A stretch of 64,000 nt of DNA from Lactobacillus ultunensis DSM 16047 (GCF_001436305.1 NZ_AZFO01000006.1:34946-98945); one strand, 5' to 3'. Counted from the first letter of the stretch, positions 26,396-34,182 are shown. Notes: generated from the sequence alone by a model not told the origin. Numbers and translations: made by a program.

Positions 26396-27799
26396 CTACA
26401 TTTCTTCAAATGTGAACAATTGACAGTTAATTTCCTTCGCCAATTCTCGACAACTATCAGTAAAACCTGACTTAGAAAACAAATAATAGTGCTTAAGCGG
26501 ATAAGTAAAAAGCTCACTATTAGTCACTAATTTTTCTAGCACGCTACGCGGAATCGGCTCATTCTTCCATTTACACTCGCCAAAGTAGCCGTCGCGCTCA
26601 TCATCAGAGAAGCCAACTACATCGAGTTCAACTTGTTGATGAGTTCGCTTATCTGTGCCCCACCAATTACCTAAATGAACAAATGGATTAGACACGATCT
26701 TTTCATTCAAATCCTGCGACCACATGAAATCTTGACTATATTTTTCAAATTCTGGTCCCATGAAGTCAGATAGATTGCGTTTTACCTTAACCCAAGCTAG
26801 ATCAGTTAAACCACGTTCAATCACATCAGTTTGCTTGCCAACGAAGGTGTACCAGAAGCGAAACATGCCATCACAGATTCGATAGACTATGTTCTTGCTA
26901 CGCGGCTTCTTCTGTTCAGTGACGGGTACCTTTTTCTCAATGATTCCCAGATCAATCAGATTATTTAGATAGGTGGTCAATGGACCTGTCTGCAAGTGAG
27001 CCGCCTGTGCAATTTTGCTATGTTTTGAAGCACCTGACGCAATAGCATTAATGATTGAATTGTAGTTAGTTGGATCACGCAACTCTTGCTGCAACAAGTT
27101 ATTTGGTTCGTCGAATAAGCGCCCAGATTTGTTCAAAAAGTTTTTCTTAATATTATCAGCTACCGAACGCTTATCTGACATATAACTCAGATATTGTGGC
27201 ACTCCCCCACAGATCGTATTAATGATAAAAGCATCTTCCTTGCTCAACTTCGGCAGCATTTCACGAGCTTCCGTCAATTTAAATGGTTCAAGCTTTAAGG
27301 CTAAAGTACGTCGACCATAGAGCGGACTTTGATAGCCTAAGACTTGACGCTCCATAAAGGACATGGAAGAGCCACAAAGAATCAGAAATAGATTGGTTTC
27401 TTTGAATTGATGATCAATATAAGACTGCAACATTGAACTAATTGCTGGATATGCCTTAGCTAAGTAAGGAAATTCGTCGATGACTAAAATTACGCGCTGC
27501 TTGTGTGCTAAACGTGTAATTTCTTTAAAGCATTCTTCAAAATCAGCAAAACTTTCTTTGCCTCCCTGATCAGTGTTCTTGAAGATGCTGATTGCTTCTG
27601 AAAAACGCTTGAGATTATCAGCCGCATTTTCTTCAAGGGCCACATAGTAAATGGCCTTCTTATCCTTTAAAAATTCGTTGATCAATGAAGTCTTGCCTAT
27701 TCTTCTGCGTCCATAGATGACGGTGAATTGGAAATTATTTTCTTCATATGCTTCATTCAATTGAGCTAATTCTTCGTGTCTACCTACAAACATCGCCAT
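26396..27799 (-). CDS. AAA ATPase of the archaeal-ATPase/DUF234 type
   Basis: The 467-residue protein begins FVGRHEELAQLNEAY, with Walker A GRRRIGKTS at 30-38 and Walker B VILVIDEFPYLA near residue 104, then a winged helix (SKIAQAAHLQTGPLTTYLNNLIDLGIIEKKVP) and a C-terminal DUF234 domain with a nuclease-like pattern (VELDVVGFSDDERDGYFGECKWKN). The role of the family is not established. A symmetric operator of four half-sites lies directly upstream, which suggests autoregulation through the winged helix. Confidence 0.9.
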   Translation of the reverse strand: MAMFVGRHEELAQLNEAYEENNFQFTVIYGRRRIGKTSLINEFLKDKKAIYYVALEENAADNLKRFSEAISIFKNTDQGGKESFADFEECFKEITRLAHKQRVILVIDEFPYLAKAYPAISSMLQSYIDHQFKETNLFLILCGSSMSFMERQVLGYQSPLYGRRTLALKLEPFKLTEAREMLPKLSKEDAFIINTICGGVPQYLSYMSDKRSVADNIKKNFLNKSGRLFDEPNNLLQQELRDPTNYNSIINAIASGASKHSKIAQAAHLQTGPLTTYLNNLIDLGIIEKKVPVTEQKKPRSKNIVYRICDGMFRFWYTFVGKQTDVIERGLTDLAWVKVKRNLSDFMGPEFEKYSQDFMWSQDLNEKIVSNPFVHLGNWWGTDKRTHQQVELDVVGFSDDERDGYFGECKWKNEPIPRSVLEKLVTNSELFTYPLKHYYLFSKSGFTDSCRELAKEINCQLFTFEEM

Positions 27800-27807
27800 G
27801 CTCCTTT

Positions 27808-27872
27808 TACTACATCGTAATATACTATATTACATTATACTATAATACGATGTAGTATAACGTAATGTAGTA
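27808..27872 (-). promoter_or_regulatory. Four-half-site symmetric operator of the AAA ATPase gene
   Basis: TACTACAT (27808-27815), TACTATAT (27823-27830), ATGTAGTA (27850-27857) and ATGTAGTA (27865-27872) are arranged symmetrically with gaps of 7, 19 and 7 bp around position 27840. The centre is ATTATA-C-TATAAT, giving a -10 hexamer. The element ends 9 bp before the start codon. Confidence 0.75.
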
Positions 27873-27905
27873 AAAATGCCATGCAAACAGATGCATGGCA
27901 TTTTA
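27873..27905 (-). terminator. Terminator of the GH31 gene
   Basis: AAATGCCATGCA and TGCATGGCATTT form a 12-bp stem followed by T-rich sequence on the minus strand; the plus strand also ends in T4. Confidence 0.9.
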
Positions 27906-27921
27906 TTATCTTTAATTCTTA

Positions 27922-30228
27922 CTACTTCTCTACATACTTACCGTTCTTATACTTGAATACCACTTTTTTATCTGGCAATTCCACCGTAATTTTACGATAT
28001 ACCGGACCGTAACCGTGCTTTTCAAGTTTAACTTTTACAGATCCATCCTTGGCTTTAATCTTGTACAAGTTGTATTCGCCATCTTGATACTTAAAGTCTG
28101 TACCGTTGTCTTGATAGTGAACATACTTACCCTTTTCGCCAAAGACTCTAAAGGTCATCGTCTCATCTGGTTCATCAGAAATGTGACTAACTTCCTTGCC
28201 CCATGGCAAAATTGCACCCTTTCTGACAAACAATGGCAACTTATCAATTGGTGCATCAACTAAGATCGTTGTCTTACCGGCGTATTCAATACCATTCCAA
28301 AAGTCGATCCATTTACCTTTTGGCAAATATACGGCACGCTTGGTTTGACCCTCTTGTACAACTGGGACTGTCAAAATGTCTTCGCCCACCATGTATTCAT
28401 CATTCAAGTTATACACTTGTGGATCATTTTCATAATTCAAGACAAGCGGACGCATAATTGGTAAACCTGTCTTAGTTTCACGATAAAATTCATCATACAA
28501 ATATGGAATAAAGCGGTAGCGCAACTTCAAATACTTGCGGTAGATTGACAAAGTTGGCTCACCGAATACCCATGGCTCTTGTGAACGAGTACCTAAAGCC
28601 GCATGGTTTCTGTACAGTGGGCTAAATAATGCGCCTTCGATCCAACGGGTAAGCAATTCTGGAGTTGTATCTGCGCCAAAACCACCGATATCAGTTCCAG
28701 CAAAGCTAAAGCCACTCATTCCTAAGTTACATAATTGCGTGATCATCATCTGCACATGTGTCCATAAACTTTGGTTGTCACCTGTCCACACTGTGGAAAA
28801 CTTTTGCGTTCCGGCATAAGCTGCACGAGTAATCACAAATGGACGCTTGCCTGAATACTTCTTCAAGCCTTCATAAGTTGCCTTAGCCATGTTGTGACCA
28901 TAAACGTTGTGCATCTTCTTATGAGTTGAAGCTTCTTTTTCATTATGGAATACAACGTCTTGTGGAATTTCACCCTTAAATGAAGCTGGCTCGTTCATAT
29001 CATCCCAGATACCAGCAACACCCAAGTCAACCAAGTACTTGCAATTCTTAGCCCACCATTTGCGGACTTCTTTACGACCGAAGTCTGGAAAGACAGCATC
29101 CCCTGGCCAAACTTGGTTAACATAAACCGTACCATCAGGAGCTTTTACAAAGTAGCCCTTTTCAATTCCTTCTTGGTAGATCTTGTAATCATGATCATCC
29201 TTCTTTACGCCGGGATCGATAATTATGATAATTCTGAAGCCAAGCTTGCGCATCTTTTTGACAAAATCAGCCGGCTTTTCATAAGTATCTTTTCTCCAAG
29301 TGAAGACACGGTAACCATTCATGTAGTCAATATCTAAGTGAATTACATCGCAAGGCAAATCATATTTGCGCAAATTTTCTGCAATTTTTTCAACTTGCTT
29401 TTGACTTACGCTGTAGCCCCAACGTGATTGTTGGTAGCCCAATGTCCACTTCTGAGGCATTGGTACACGACCTGTTAAATAAGTGTAGTTAGTAATGACT
29501 TCTTTTAATGAATCACCGCCAATAATGTAGTAATCTACATTGCCGTCAACTGCGGAGTAATAGTAATAGTCATTGCTTTCCTTACCCAAATCAATGTGAT
29601 TGCGGTAGGTATTATCAAAGAAAATCCCGTAAGGATGACCCTCTTTAATACCAAGCAAAATTGGAATTGACTTGTACAAACGGGTGAAGCTTTCTACTTG
29701 TGGAGCTGGGTTGTCGGTGTTCCAGTTATCATAAGCGTAATGACGCTTGTTCAAAAAGCCTGTTTTGTCACCCAAACCATAAAATTCTTCATCGCTAGCT
29801 AAAGACTTTACGATTTCGTAGTAGTCCTTGTCATGCATGCCTAAGAGCTTCTTAACATCGTGTCCTTCGGATTCTGCCAACTTCAAATGCTCTTTATCCA
29901 TTTGACGATCGATTGGTGTCCGCTTACCACGGTAATCAATAATCAATGGATTGCCTTTTTCATCATAAACATCAATCTTTTTATCATCATAGATCTTAAT
30001 GGTCAGCTTAGCCGTAGTTAATTCCGCGTGATCTTTTTTATCCTCGATCTTGAAGTCAGTTTTAATCTCCTTATCGCCCTCAATGGCATAAGAATTGCTG
30101 GCATTTCCACGATCTTCAAAAACGCGCACAATTTCTGGCGTAATCACAGTCAAAACCAAAGGTCCATTTTCATAATTTAAAGTAATCTTTTGCCCATCTT
30201 GAGTAAAATTAGTAAGTTTATCAGTCAT
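27922..30228 (-). CDS. Alpha-glucosidase, glycoside hydrolase family 31
   Basis: This cytoplasmic enzyme, without signal peptide, releases glucose from alpha-linked sugars. The 768-residue protein has an N-terminal beta-sandwich, the GH31 barrel with the nucleophile motif GIWDDMNEP (nucleophile Asp410), the downstream motif VWTGDNQSLW carrying the acid/base aspartate, and GADTTPELLTRW. The gene stands alone with its own terminator and has a strong cre site upstream. The preferred sugar (maltose, isomaltose, other) cannot be decided. Confidence 0.94.
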   Translation of the reverse strand: MTDKLTNFTQDGQKITLNYENGPLVLTVITPEIVRVFEDRGNASNSYAIEGDKEIKTDFKIEDKKDHAELTTAKLTIKIYDDKKIDVYDEKGNPLIIDYRGKRTPIDRQMDKEHLKLAESEGHDVKKLLGMHDKDYYEIVKSLASDEEFYGLGDKTGFLNKRHYAYDNWNTDNPAPQVESFTRLYKSIPILLGIKEGHPYGIFFDNTYRNHIDLGKESNDYYYYSAVDGNVDYYIIGGDSLKEVITNYTYLTGRVPMPQKWTLGYQQSRWGYSVSQKQVEKIAENLRKYDLPCDVIHLDIDYMNGYRVFTWRKDTYEKPADFVKKMRKLGFRIIIIIDPGVKKDDHDYKIYQEGIEKGYFVKAPDGTVYVNQVWPGDAVFPDFGRKEVRKWWAKNCKYLVDLGVAGIWDDMNEPASFKGEIPQDVVFHNEKEASTHKKMHNVYGHNMAKATYEGLKKYSGKRPFVITRAAYAGTQKFSTVWTGDNQSLWTHVQMMITQLCNLGMSGFSFAGTDIGGFGADTTPELLTRWIEGALFSPLYRNHAALGTRSQEPWVFGEPTLSIYRKYLKLRYRFIPYLYDEFYRETKTGLPIMRPLVLNYENDPQVYNLNDEYMVGEDILTVPVVQEGQTKRAVYLPKGKWIDFWNGIEYAGKTTILVDAPIDKLPLFVRKGAILPWGKEVSHISDEPDETMTFRVFGEKGKYVHYQDNGTDFKYQDGEYNLYKIKAKDGSVKVKLEKHGYGPVYRKITVELPDKKVVFKYKNGKYVEK

Positions 30229-30255
30229 AATTTACCTCTGTTAAAATCCAAACTA

Positions 30256-30269
30256 TGTATTCGCTTTCA
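30256..30269 (-). promoter_or_regulatory. cre site of the GH31 gene
   Basis: The minus strand reads TGAAAGCGAATACA, a close match to the CcpA consensus TGWNANCGNTNWCA, about 28 bp upstream of the start codon. It shares 13 of 14 bases with the site before fruR. Confidence 0.75.
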
Positions 30270-30309
30270 ATTTTAACACAATAACTAATTTCTTGATTTT
30301 TAGACAAAG

Positions 30310-30340
30310 AAAAAACTAGCAAACTTAATTGCTAGTTTTA
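30310..30340 (-). terminator. Terminator
   Basis: AAAACTAGCAA and TTGCTAGTTTT form a stem followed by T6 on the minus strand, right after the 63-residue membrane protein gene. Confidence 0.85.
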
Positions 30341-30343
30341 TGA

Positions 30344-30535
30344 TTAATTGAATAAGTCTGACATCTTTATAGGAATATTATTATTCTTGGCAAAATACTT
30401 TTTAAAAGTATCAAAAGTTGGCTCTTCTTCATCACGACGAGTGTACATATCATGCACTGCCAATAGACCCGTAATCATTAAGTTAACACCTAAAATAATT
30501 AACAAACCAACAAAAATATATAAAAGATAGAGCAT
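30344..30535 (-). CDS. Small membrane protein, MLYLLY...SDLFN family (63 aa)
   Basis: One N-terminal membrane segment and a tail ending YFAKNNNIPIKMSDLFN make this a clear paralogue of the 64-residue protein at 17656. Unlike that gene it has no LytTR-type site; a minus-strand TTGACA near 30620 may start it. A GGGGG-type ribosome binding site precedes the ATG. The function is unknown. Confidence 0.75.
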   Translation of the reverse strand: MLYLLYIFVGLLIILGVNLMITGLLAVHDMYTRRDEEEPTFDTFKKYFAKNNNIPIKMSDLFN

Positions 30536-30634
30536 GATTGCACCCCCGTTGTATTAATTAATATAAGTATTTATTCTGTACTACTTAATTAATACACTAA
30601 TATTTATTAGCTAATTTGTCAATTGTTTTTATGC

Positions 30635-30859
30635 TTATTTTTCTCTGCCAATATATAAAAAGCCGTAGATAGCTGGCCCAATAATAATCGCACCAGCCAC
30701 TGACAGGACCAAAACAAAGGCAAAGCGGGGCATAATAAAGAAATCCATACTAAAGCCTCGTGAAGCCCACATGCTTATAAAAGTTATTACCCAGGCAATG
30801 AGCATCGAAAGAATAATGCCCCAAACTGAGAATTGGTTTTGTGTATTTTTATCTTTCAT
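30635..30859 (-). CDS. Small membrane protein (74 aa)
   Basis: Two hydrophobic segments are seen: SVWGIILSMLIAWVITF and VLVLSVAGAIIIGPAIYGF. The ATG at 30859 follows GAGGAAAAAG; a TTG 12 bp earlier is less likely. It follows the immunity-like gene across a terminator, so transcription is partly separate. No family is recognised. Confidence 0.65.
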   Translation of the reverse strand: MKDKNTQNQFSVWGIILSMLIAWVITFISMWASRGFSMDFFIMPRFAFVLVLSVAGAIIIGPAIYGFLYIGREK

Positions 30860-30870
30860 CTTTTTCCTCA

Positions 30871-30908
30871 AAAAAACAGCTATTAAACTAAATTAAGTTT
30901 AATAGCTG
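30871..30908 (-). terminator. Terminator after the immunity-like gene
   Basis: CAGCTATTAAACT and its exact complement form a 13-bp stem followed by T7 on the minus strand. The T run ends just before the ribosome binding site of the next gene. Confidence 0.85.
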
Positions 30909-30930
30909 CAATCTTGATTATCAATATAAA

Positions 30931-31254
30931 TTATTTAGCTATTATGTTTGAAAATGCTACGCCAAGTGCAGCACCACCTACTGCACCTGCTTGATGAGAA
31001 ACAGGACGAGCAGCAGAAACAATTGCTTGATGAAATTTAGTTACATTTTTTGAAAGTTTGCTTTGCCAACTTAATGGATCAAGGCCAACACGGATCAAAT
31101 TGCAAACATAATTTGCACTTTCACCACTCTCAAGTTGATGCTTAGCATTCAACAAAATTTTACGTTCTTCTGGTTTAGTTTCTTCATCAACCAACAAGTC
31201 TGTAATATTGTTTAAAAGCCAGATTTTTAAGTCATCTTTTTCTTCGTTGTACAT
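30931..31254 (-). CDS. Bacteriocin immunity protein-like (EntA_Immun type)
   Basis: The 107-residue protein has the helical pattern of enterocin A/pediocin-type immunity proteins: ITDLLVDEETKPEERKILLNAKHQLESGE followed by more helices. These cytoplasmic proteins protect cells from pediocin-like bacteriocins. The C-terminus is unusual, a glycine/alanine-rich stretch (AGAVGGAALGVAFSNI). No bacteriocin gene is next to it. In its leader CTTTTCAAC and GTTGAAAAAG can pair ahead of the ribosome binding site. Confidence 0.7.
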   Translation of the reverse strand: MYNEEKDDLKIWLLNNITDLLVDEETKPEERKILLNAKHQLESGESANYVCNLIRVGLDPLSWQSKLSKNVTKFHQAIVSAARPVSHQAGAVGGAALGVAFSNIIAK

Positions 31255-31323
31255 TGTCTAATCCCTCTTTTTCAACCTTTGACCTAATTTTAGTTCTTGT
31301 TGAAAAGAAAGCAATACTTTTTT

Positions 31324-32553
31324 TTAATGTTGTGATGCACCTGTAACGGCATCTGTATTGGTGCTCTTAATTTGATTCTCAGCTGTTGTTGGATATGGCT
31401 TCATACGACTTGGATCAGTATTCGAAGGCATAGCATCCAAACCATAATGAATACGACTAATTTTTGCATGTTTGATATCTTCAATAGTCTTACAGCCAGT
31501 CAATTGCATATCAATCTTTAATTCGGTATTCAATTGATCAATCACGCTTTCCACACCCTTAGGGCCACCAAGAGCTAGACCATAGAGATATGGACGACCG
31601 ATTCCAACTAAATCGGCACCTAATGCCAAAGCTTTAAAGACATGAGAACCACGACGAACGCCAGAATCAAAGACAATTGGTACACGGTGGTTAACAGCCT
31701 TAGCGATTTCTGGCAAAACATCAATCGTTGCAGGAGAGCCATCAATTTCACGACCACCATGATTAGTAACATAGATACCATCAGCACCGGCACCAATAGC
31801 TTTATAGGCATCTTCAGCGCACATTACGCCTTTAACAAAGACAGACAAGCCAGACTCCTTTTTAATGCGAGCAACATCTTCTGGACCAATCTTTTGTGCA
31901 CTAGCAGCATACATTTGCGCAACGCTTTGTCCTTCACCTTTAGCGCCTAGATAACGGGTAAAGAAATCAAGCGGAACGGGATAGGTAAATTTAGTTCTCA
32001 AATTTGCCTCACGATAACCGGAAACTAAAGCATCTACGGTTAAGAAAATGCCTTTATAGTCTGCCTTTTTGATTGCATCAAAGACCATCTTGTTAAAGTC
32101 CCAATCCTTGCTCAAGTATAATTGGAAAAATCTTGGTGCTTCAGGAGCTACTGCAGCAATATCTTCTACACTCTTATTAGCATAAGTACTTGAGGAGAAA
32201 AGCGCACCTGCGGCTGCTACACCCTTTTGTGTTGCTACTTCCGCATCCTTGTGTGCAATTCCGTGACAAGCAATTGGTGAAATCATAATTGGAGTTTTTA
32301 GCTTCATCCCCATAAATTGAGTGTCTGTCTGCGGATCCTGCATATCAGTCAAAGCACGTGGCACAATTTGATAATGGTTAAAAGCTGAAGTATTGGCACG
32401 CCATGTCCATTCGTTTTCGGCACCGGAAGCAATGTAATAATAGGCGCCTTCAGGCATTACTTTTTTAGCACGTTCTTCCAACTCATCAACGTTAATCATT
32501 GAGATCTTTTCATCACGATCACTTTGAGGGAAACCTTTGTAATAATATGTCAT
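31324..32553 (-). CDS. lox: L-lactate oxidase (FMN-dependent 2-hydroxy acid oxidase)
   Basis: The enzyme oxidises L-lactate with oxygen to pyruvate and hydrogen peroxide. The 409-residue protein has the family TIM barrel with VTNHGGREIDG (catalytic His265), a downstream FDSGVRRGSH for FMN phosphate binding, and an N-terminal AYYYIASGAENEWT. The ATG at 32553 follows GAAGGAAG. The gene appears monocistronic, with a TATAAT -10 at 32599-32604. Related 2-hydroxy acid oxidases cannot be excluded. Confidence 0.88.
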   Translation of the reverse strand: MTYYYKGFPQSDRDEKISMINVDELEERAKKVMPEGAYYYIASGAENEWTWRANTSAFNHYQIVPRALTDMQDPQTDTQFMGMKLKTPIMISPIACHGIAHKDAEVATQKGVAAAGALFSSSTYANKSVEDIAAVAPEAPRFFQLYLSKDWDFNKMVFDAIKKADYKGIFLTVDALVSGYREANLRTKFTYPVPLDFFTRYLGAKGEGQSVAQMYAASAQKIGPEDVARIKKESGLSVFVKGVMCAEDAYKAIGAGADGIYVTNHGGREIDGSPATIDVLPEIAKAVNHRVPIVFDSGVRRGSHVFKALALGADLVGIGRPYLYGLALGGPKGVESVIDQLNTELKIDMQLTGCKTIEDIKHAKISRIHYGLDAMPSNTDPSRMKPYPTTAENQIKSTNTDAVTGASQH

Positions 32554-32732
32554 TGATCTTCCTTCTTTCACCTTATTTTTACATTCCTATTTACCTTCAT
32601 TATAGTAAAAAGCAATTGTAAAAGTTAGTGAAAAAAGTAAAAAGATGTTTTAATAACAATGATTGTAAGGACTATTTTTTCACAAAGTTAAATATTAAAT
32701 ATATGTATGCAACGTTATTTTTATAATTTGCT

Positions 32733-32807
32733 ATTCTTTGTCATCTAGCCTTTATTCTTAGTCATTTTACCCATTTTGACTAAGAATAATTGAAATTGAG
32801 TACGAAA
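32733..32807. repeat. Four-half-site symmetric element, copy 3
   Basis: Half-sites are ATTCTTTGTCA (32733-32743), ATTCTTAGTCA (32754-32764), TGACTAAGAAT (32777-32787) and a degenerate TGAGTACGAAA (32797-32807), with gaps of 10, 12 and 9 bp. No Fic gene is adjacent; lactate oxidase begins about 180 bp downstream. Confidence 0.75.
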
Positions 32808-32810
32808 AAT

Positions 32811-32850
32811 AAAAATAACTGCTTAAGTCTATTGAACTAGCAGTTATTTT
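32811..32850 (-). terminator. Terminator of the small-protein pair
   Basis: AATAACTGCT and AGCAGTTATT form a stem with a 15-nt loop, followed on the minus strand by TTTATTTTT. Confidence 0.8.
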
Positions 32851-32878
32851 AAGAACTTATTATTCATTCTACTTAATT

Positions 32879-33088
32879 TCAATTAAATGCTTGACAGAGT
32901 ATAGTAATTCCAGTTAAAGCCAACATAATACCGAAAGCATAACCATAGTAAATAGCTAAAGGACTAAAAACATTATCTGTTCCTTGAGTTCTTACATGTT
33001 TAAAATACTTTTTAGCTGCAAAAACAGTATAACAGCCACCTACAATCAAAAGTAGACCAATAACTGATAGAATAACAATCTTCATCAT
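32879..33088 (-). CDS. Small membrane protein, P4 operon (69 aa) B
   Basis: Two membrane segments flank a central basic loop. The protein resembles the upstream gene product in length and pattern (GG.YT near residue 18, FS near 40, a second segment with GI.IL), indicating tandem duplication. GAGGTGAG precedes the ATG. No family is recognised. Confidence 0.65.
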   Translation of the reverse strand: MMKIVILSVIGLLLIVGGCYTVFAAKKYFKHVRTQGTDNVFSPLAIYYGYAFGIMLALTGITILCQAFN

Positions 33089-33099
33089 GATTGCTCACC

Positions 33100-33309
33100 T
33101 CAAATGAAAATACCAGCTAACAATATACCTACGCCTGCAATAGCTATAAGGGTACCTTGATAATAACCAGCAATAATGCCAAAAGAAGAAAATTGATTTT
33201 TCTTAATATTCTTTTGTTGGTTATTAACAAAATGATTATTGCTGGTGATCGTGTAAATACCACCAAAAATCATTAATGCACCAAAGATAATTAAAAACAC
33301 TTTAAGCAT
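33100..33309 (-). CDS. Small membrane protein, P4 operon (69 aa) A
   Basis: The product begins MLKVFLIIFGALMIFGGIYT and has two membrane segments. I chose the ATG at 33309 because GAGG lies 9 bp upstream; the ATG at 33318 abuts that site. It is the first gene behind LytTR-type promoter P4 and directly follows the kinase/regulator pair 2. The function is unknown; size and control suggest immunity or an accessory role. Confidence 0.65.
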   Translation of the reverse strand: MLKVFLIIFGALMIFGGIYTITSNNHFVNNQQKNIKKNQFSSFGIIAGYYQGTLIAIAGVGILLAGIFI

Positions 33310-33334
33310 ATCTTTCATCCTCTTTCTAGTTTCT

Positions 33335-33399
33335 ATTATGCTTCAAAGCTTAATCTTGGTGGCAAAACCGTCCTATTCGGTTGTTTTTTTGTCCTAAAT
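33335..33399 (-). promoter_or_regulatory. LytTR-type promoter P4 (small-protein pair)
   Basis: Half-sites ATTTAGGAC (33391-33399) and GAATAGGAC (33370-33378) are 21 bp apart; 29 bp later comes CATAAT (33335-33340). It lies directly after the response regulator 2 gene. Confidence 0.72.
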
Positions 33400-33403
33400 G
33401 GTA

Positions 33404-34180
33404 CTATTCTTTGAGATTTTGTTGCTCAATCAAGGATTTCATCTTTTCTGCTTGACTACGAGCATAAGGAACTACATCCCCATTAGGAAAGATCACTACT
33501 TTTTTATGCAAATCAATTGTTTGAATATTCTTGGGATTGACTAAGCAGGAGCGCGATATTTTAGCCAAAAACGAATTATCCTTTTCAACTTCACGGATAT
33601 TGCCAACGAAATCCGCTTCGCCATCACTTTTTACCAAATGCAATTTATGTGGGAGCTGAGACGTTTCAACATAGTAAACATCATCAATATTGATGTTCTT
33701 AACCAGGTGTCCTAAACGGTAAGAAAAAGTCATCTTTTTAACTAAATTCCACTCAGATAGATTCTTTATCGCTAACTGCAGCGTTGTGGTAATTCGTTTC
33801 TGCATCGCTACTGGATCACCTTTAACAATATAATCGATTGGACCGATACGTCGCTGAAACGTCATCAGCGACAATTCTTCATGTGTAGTAACAAAGATAA
33901 TTTGCGCACGGGGATCATGCTTTTTAGCCAGCTCGGCCAAGTCTAAGCCAGTCTTAGCATTGGCTTTATCGCTTAATTCAATATCTAAAAAGTAAAACGC
34001 ACCATCTATCTGATGATTTCCCAGGTAATTTGCGACCTCATCATAGCTGTGTCCTACTATTTTAAAATCAAATTCTATTGGATCTTCGTCTGACAAAAAC
34101 ATCTGCGCATTTTTTGCCATTTTAACGATTTCTTCTGCTTGTACAGGATCATCATCACAAACAATTACTGCATATTTCAT
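33404..34180 (-). CDS. LytTR-family response regulator 2
   Basis: The 258-residue protein has a receiver domain (DDD at 9-11, phospho-acceptor Asp66 in FLDIELS) and a LytTR domain from about residue 160 (VYYVETSQLPHKLHLVKSDG, then KISRSCLVNPKNIQTIDL). Its start lies 2 bp after the kinase 3 stop. It is a paralogue of regulator 1. It may drive P4 next door and possibly all four LytTR-type promoters. Confidence 0.92.
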   Translation of the reverse strand: MKYAVIVCDDDPVQAEEIVKMAKNAQMFLSDEDPIEFDFKIVGHSYDEVANYLGNHQIDGAFYFLDIELSDKANAKTGLDLAELAKKHDPRAQIIFVTTHEELSLMTFQRRIGPIDYIVKGDPVAMQKRITTTLQLAIKNLSEWNLVKKMTFSYRLGHLVKNINIDDVYYVETSQLPHKLHLVKSDGEADFVGNIREVEKDNSFLAKISRSCLVNPKNIQTIDLHKKVVIFPNGDVVPYARSQAEKMKSLIEQQNLKE

Positions 34181-34182
34181 TT

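Larger units (their letters stand above)
32554..32878. other. 325-bp intergenic region upstream of lactate oxidase
   Basis: No gene is seen. From right to left it holds the terminator of the small-protein pair (32811-32850), copy 3 of the four-half-site element (32733-32807), an AT-rich stretch, and the lactate oxidase promoter (TATAAT at 32599-32604 on the minus strand, with a poor -35). Confidence 0.7.

Noticed and set aside
32754..32787. The 34-bp core of the repeat as a lox/dif-type recombination site
   Set aside because: The 12-bp centre does not match the 6-8 bp of such sites, no recombinase gene is nearby, and extra outer half-sites fit an operator better; kept only as an alternative.
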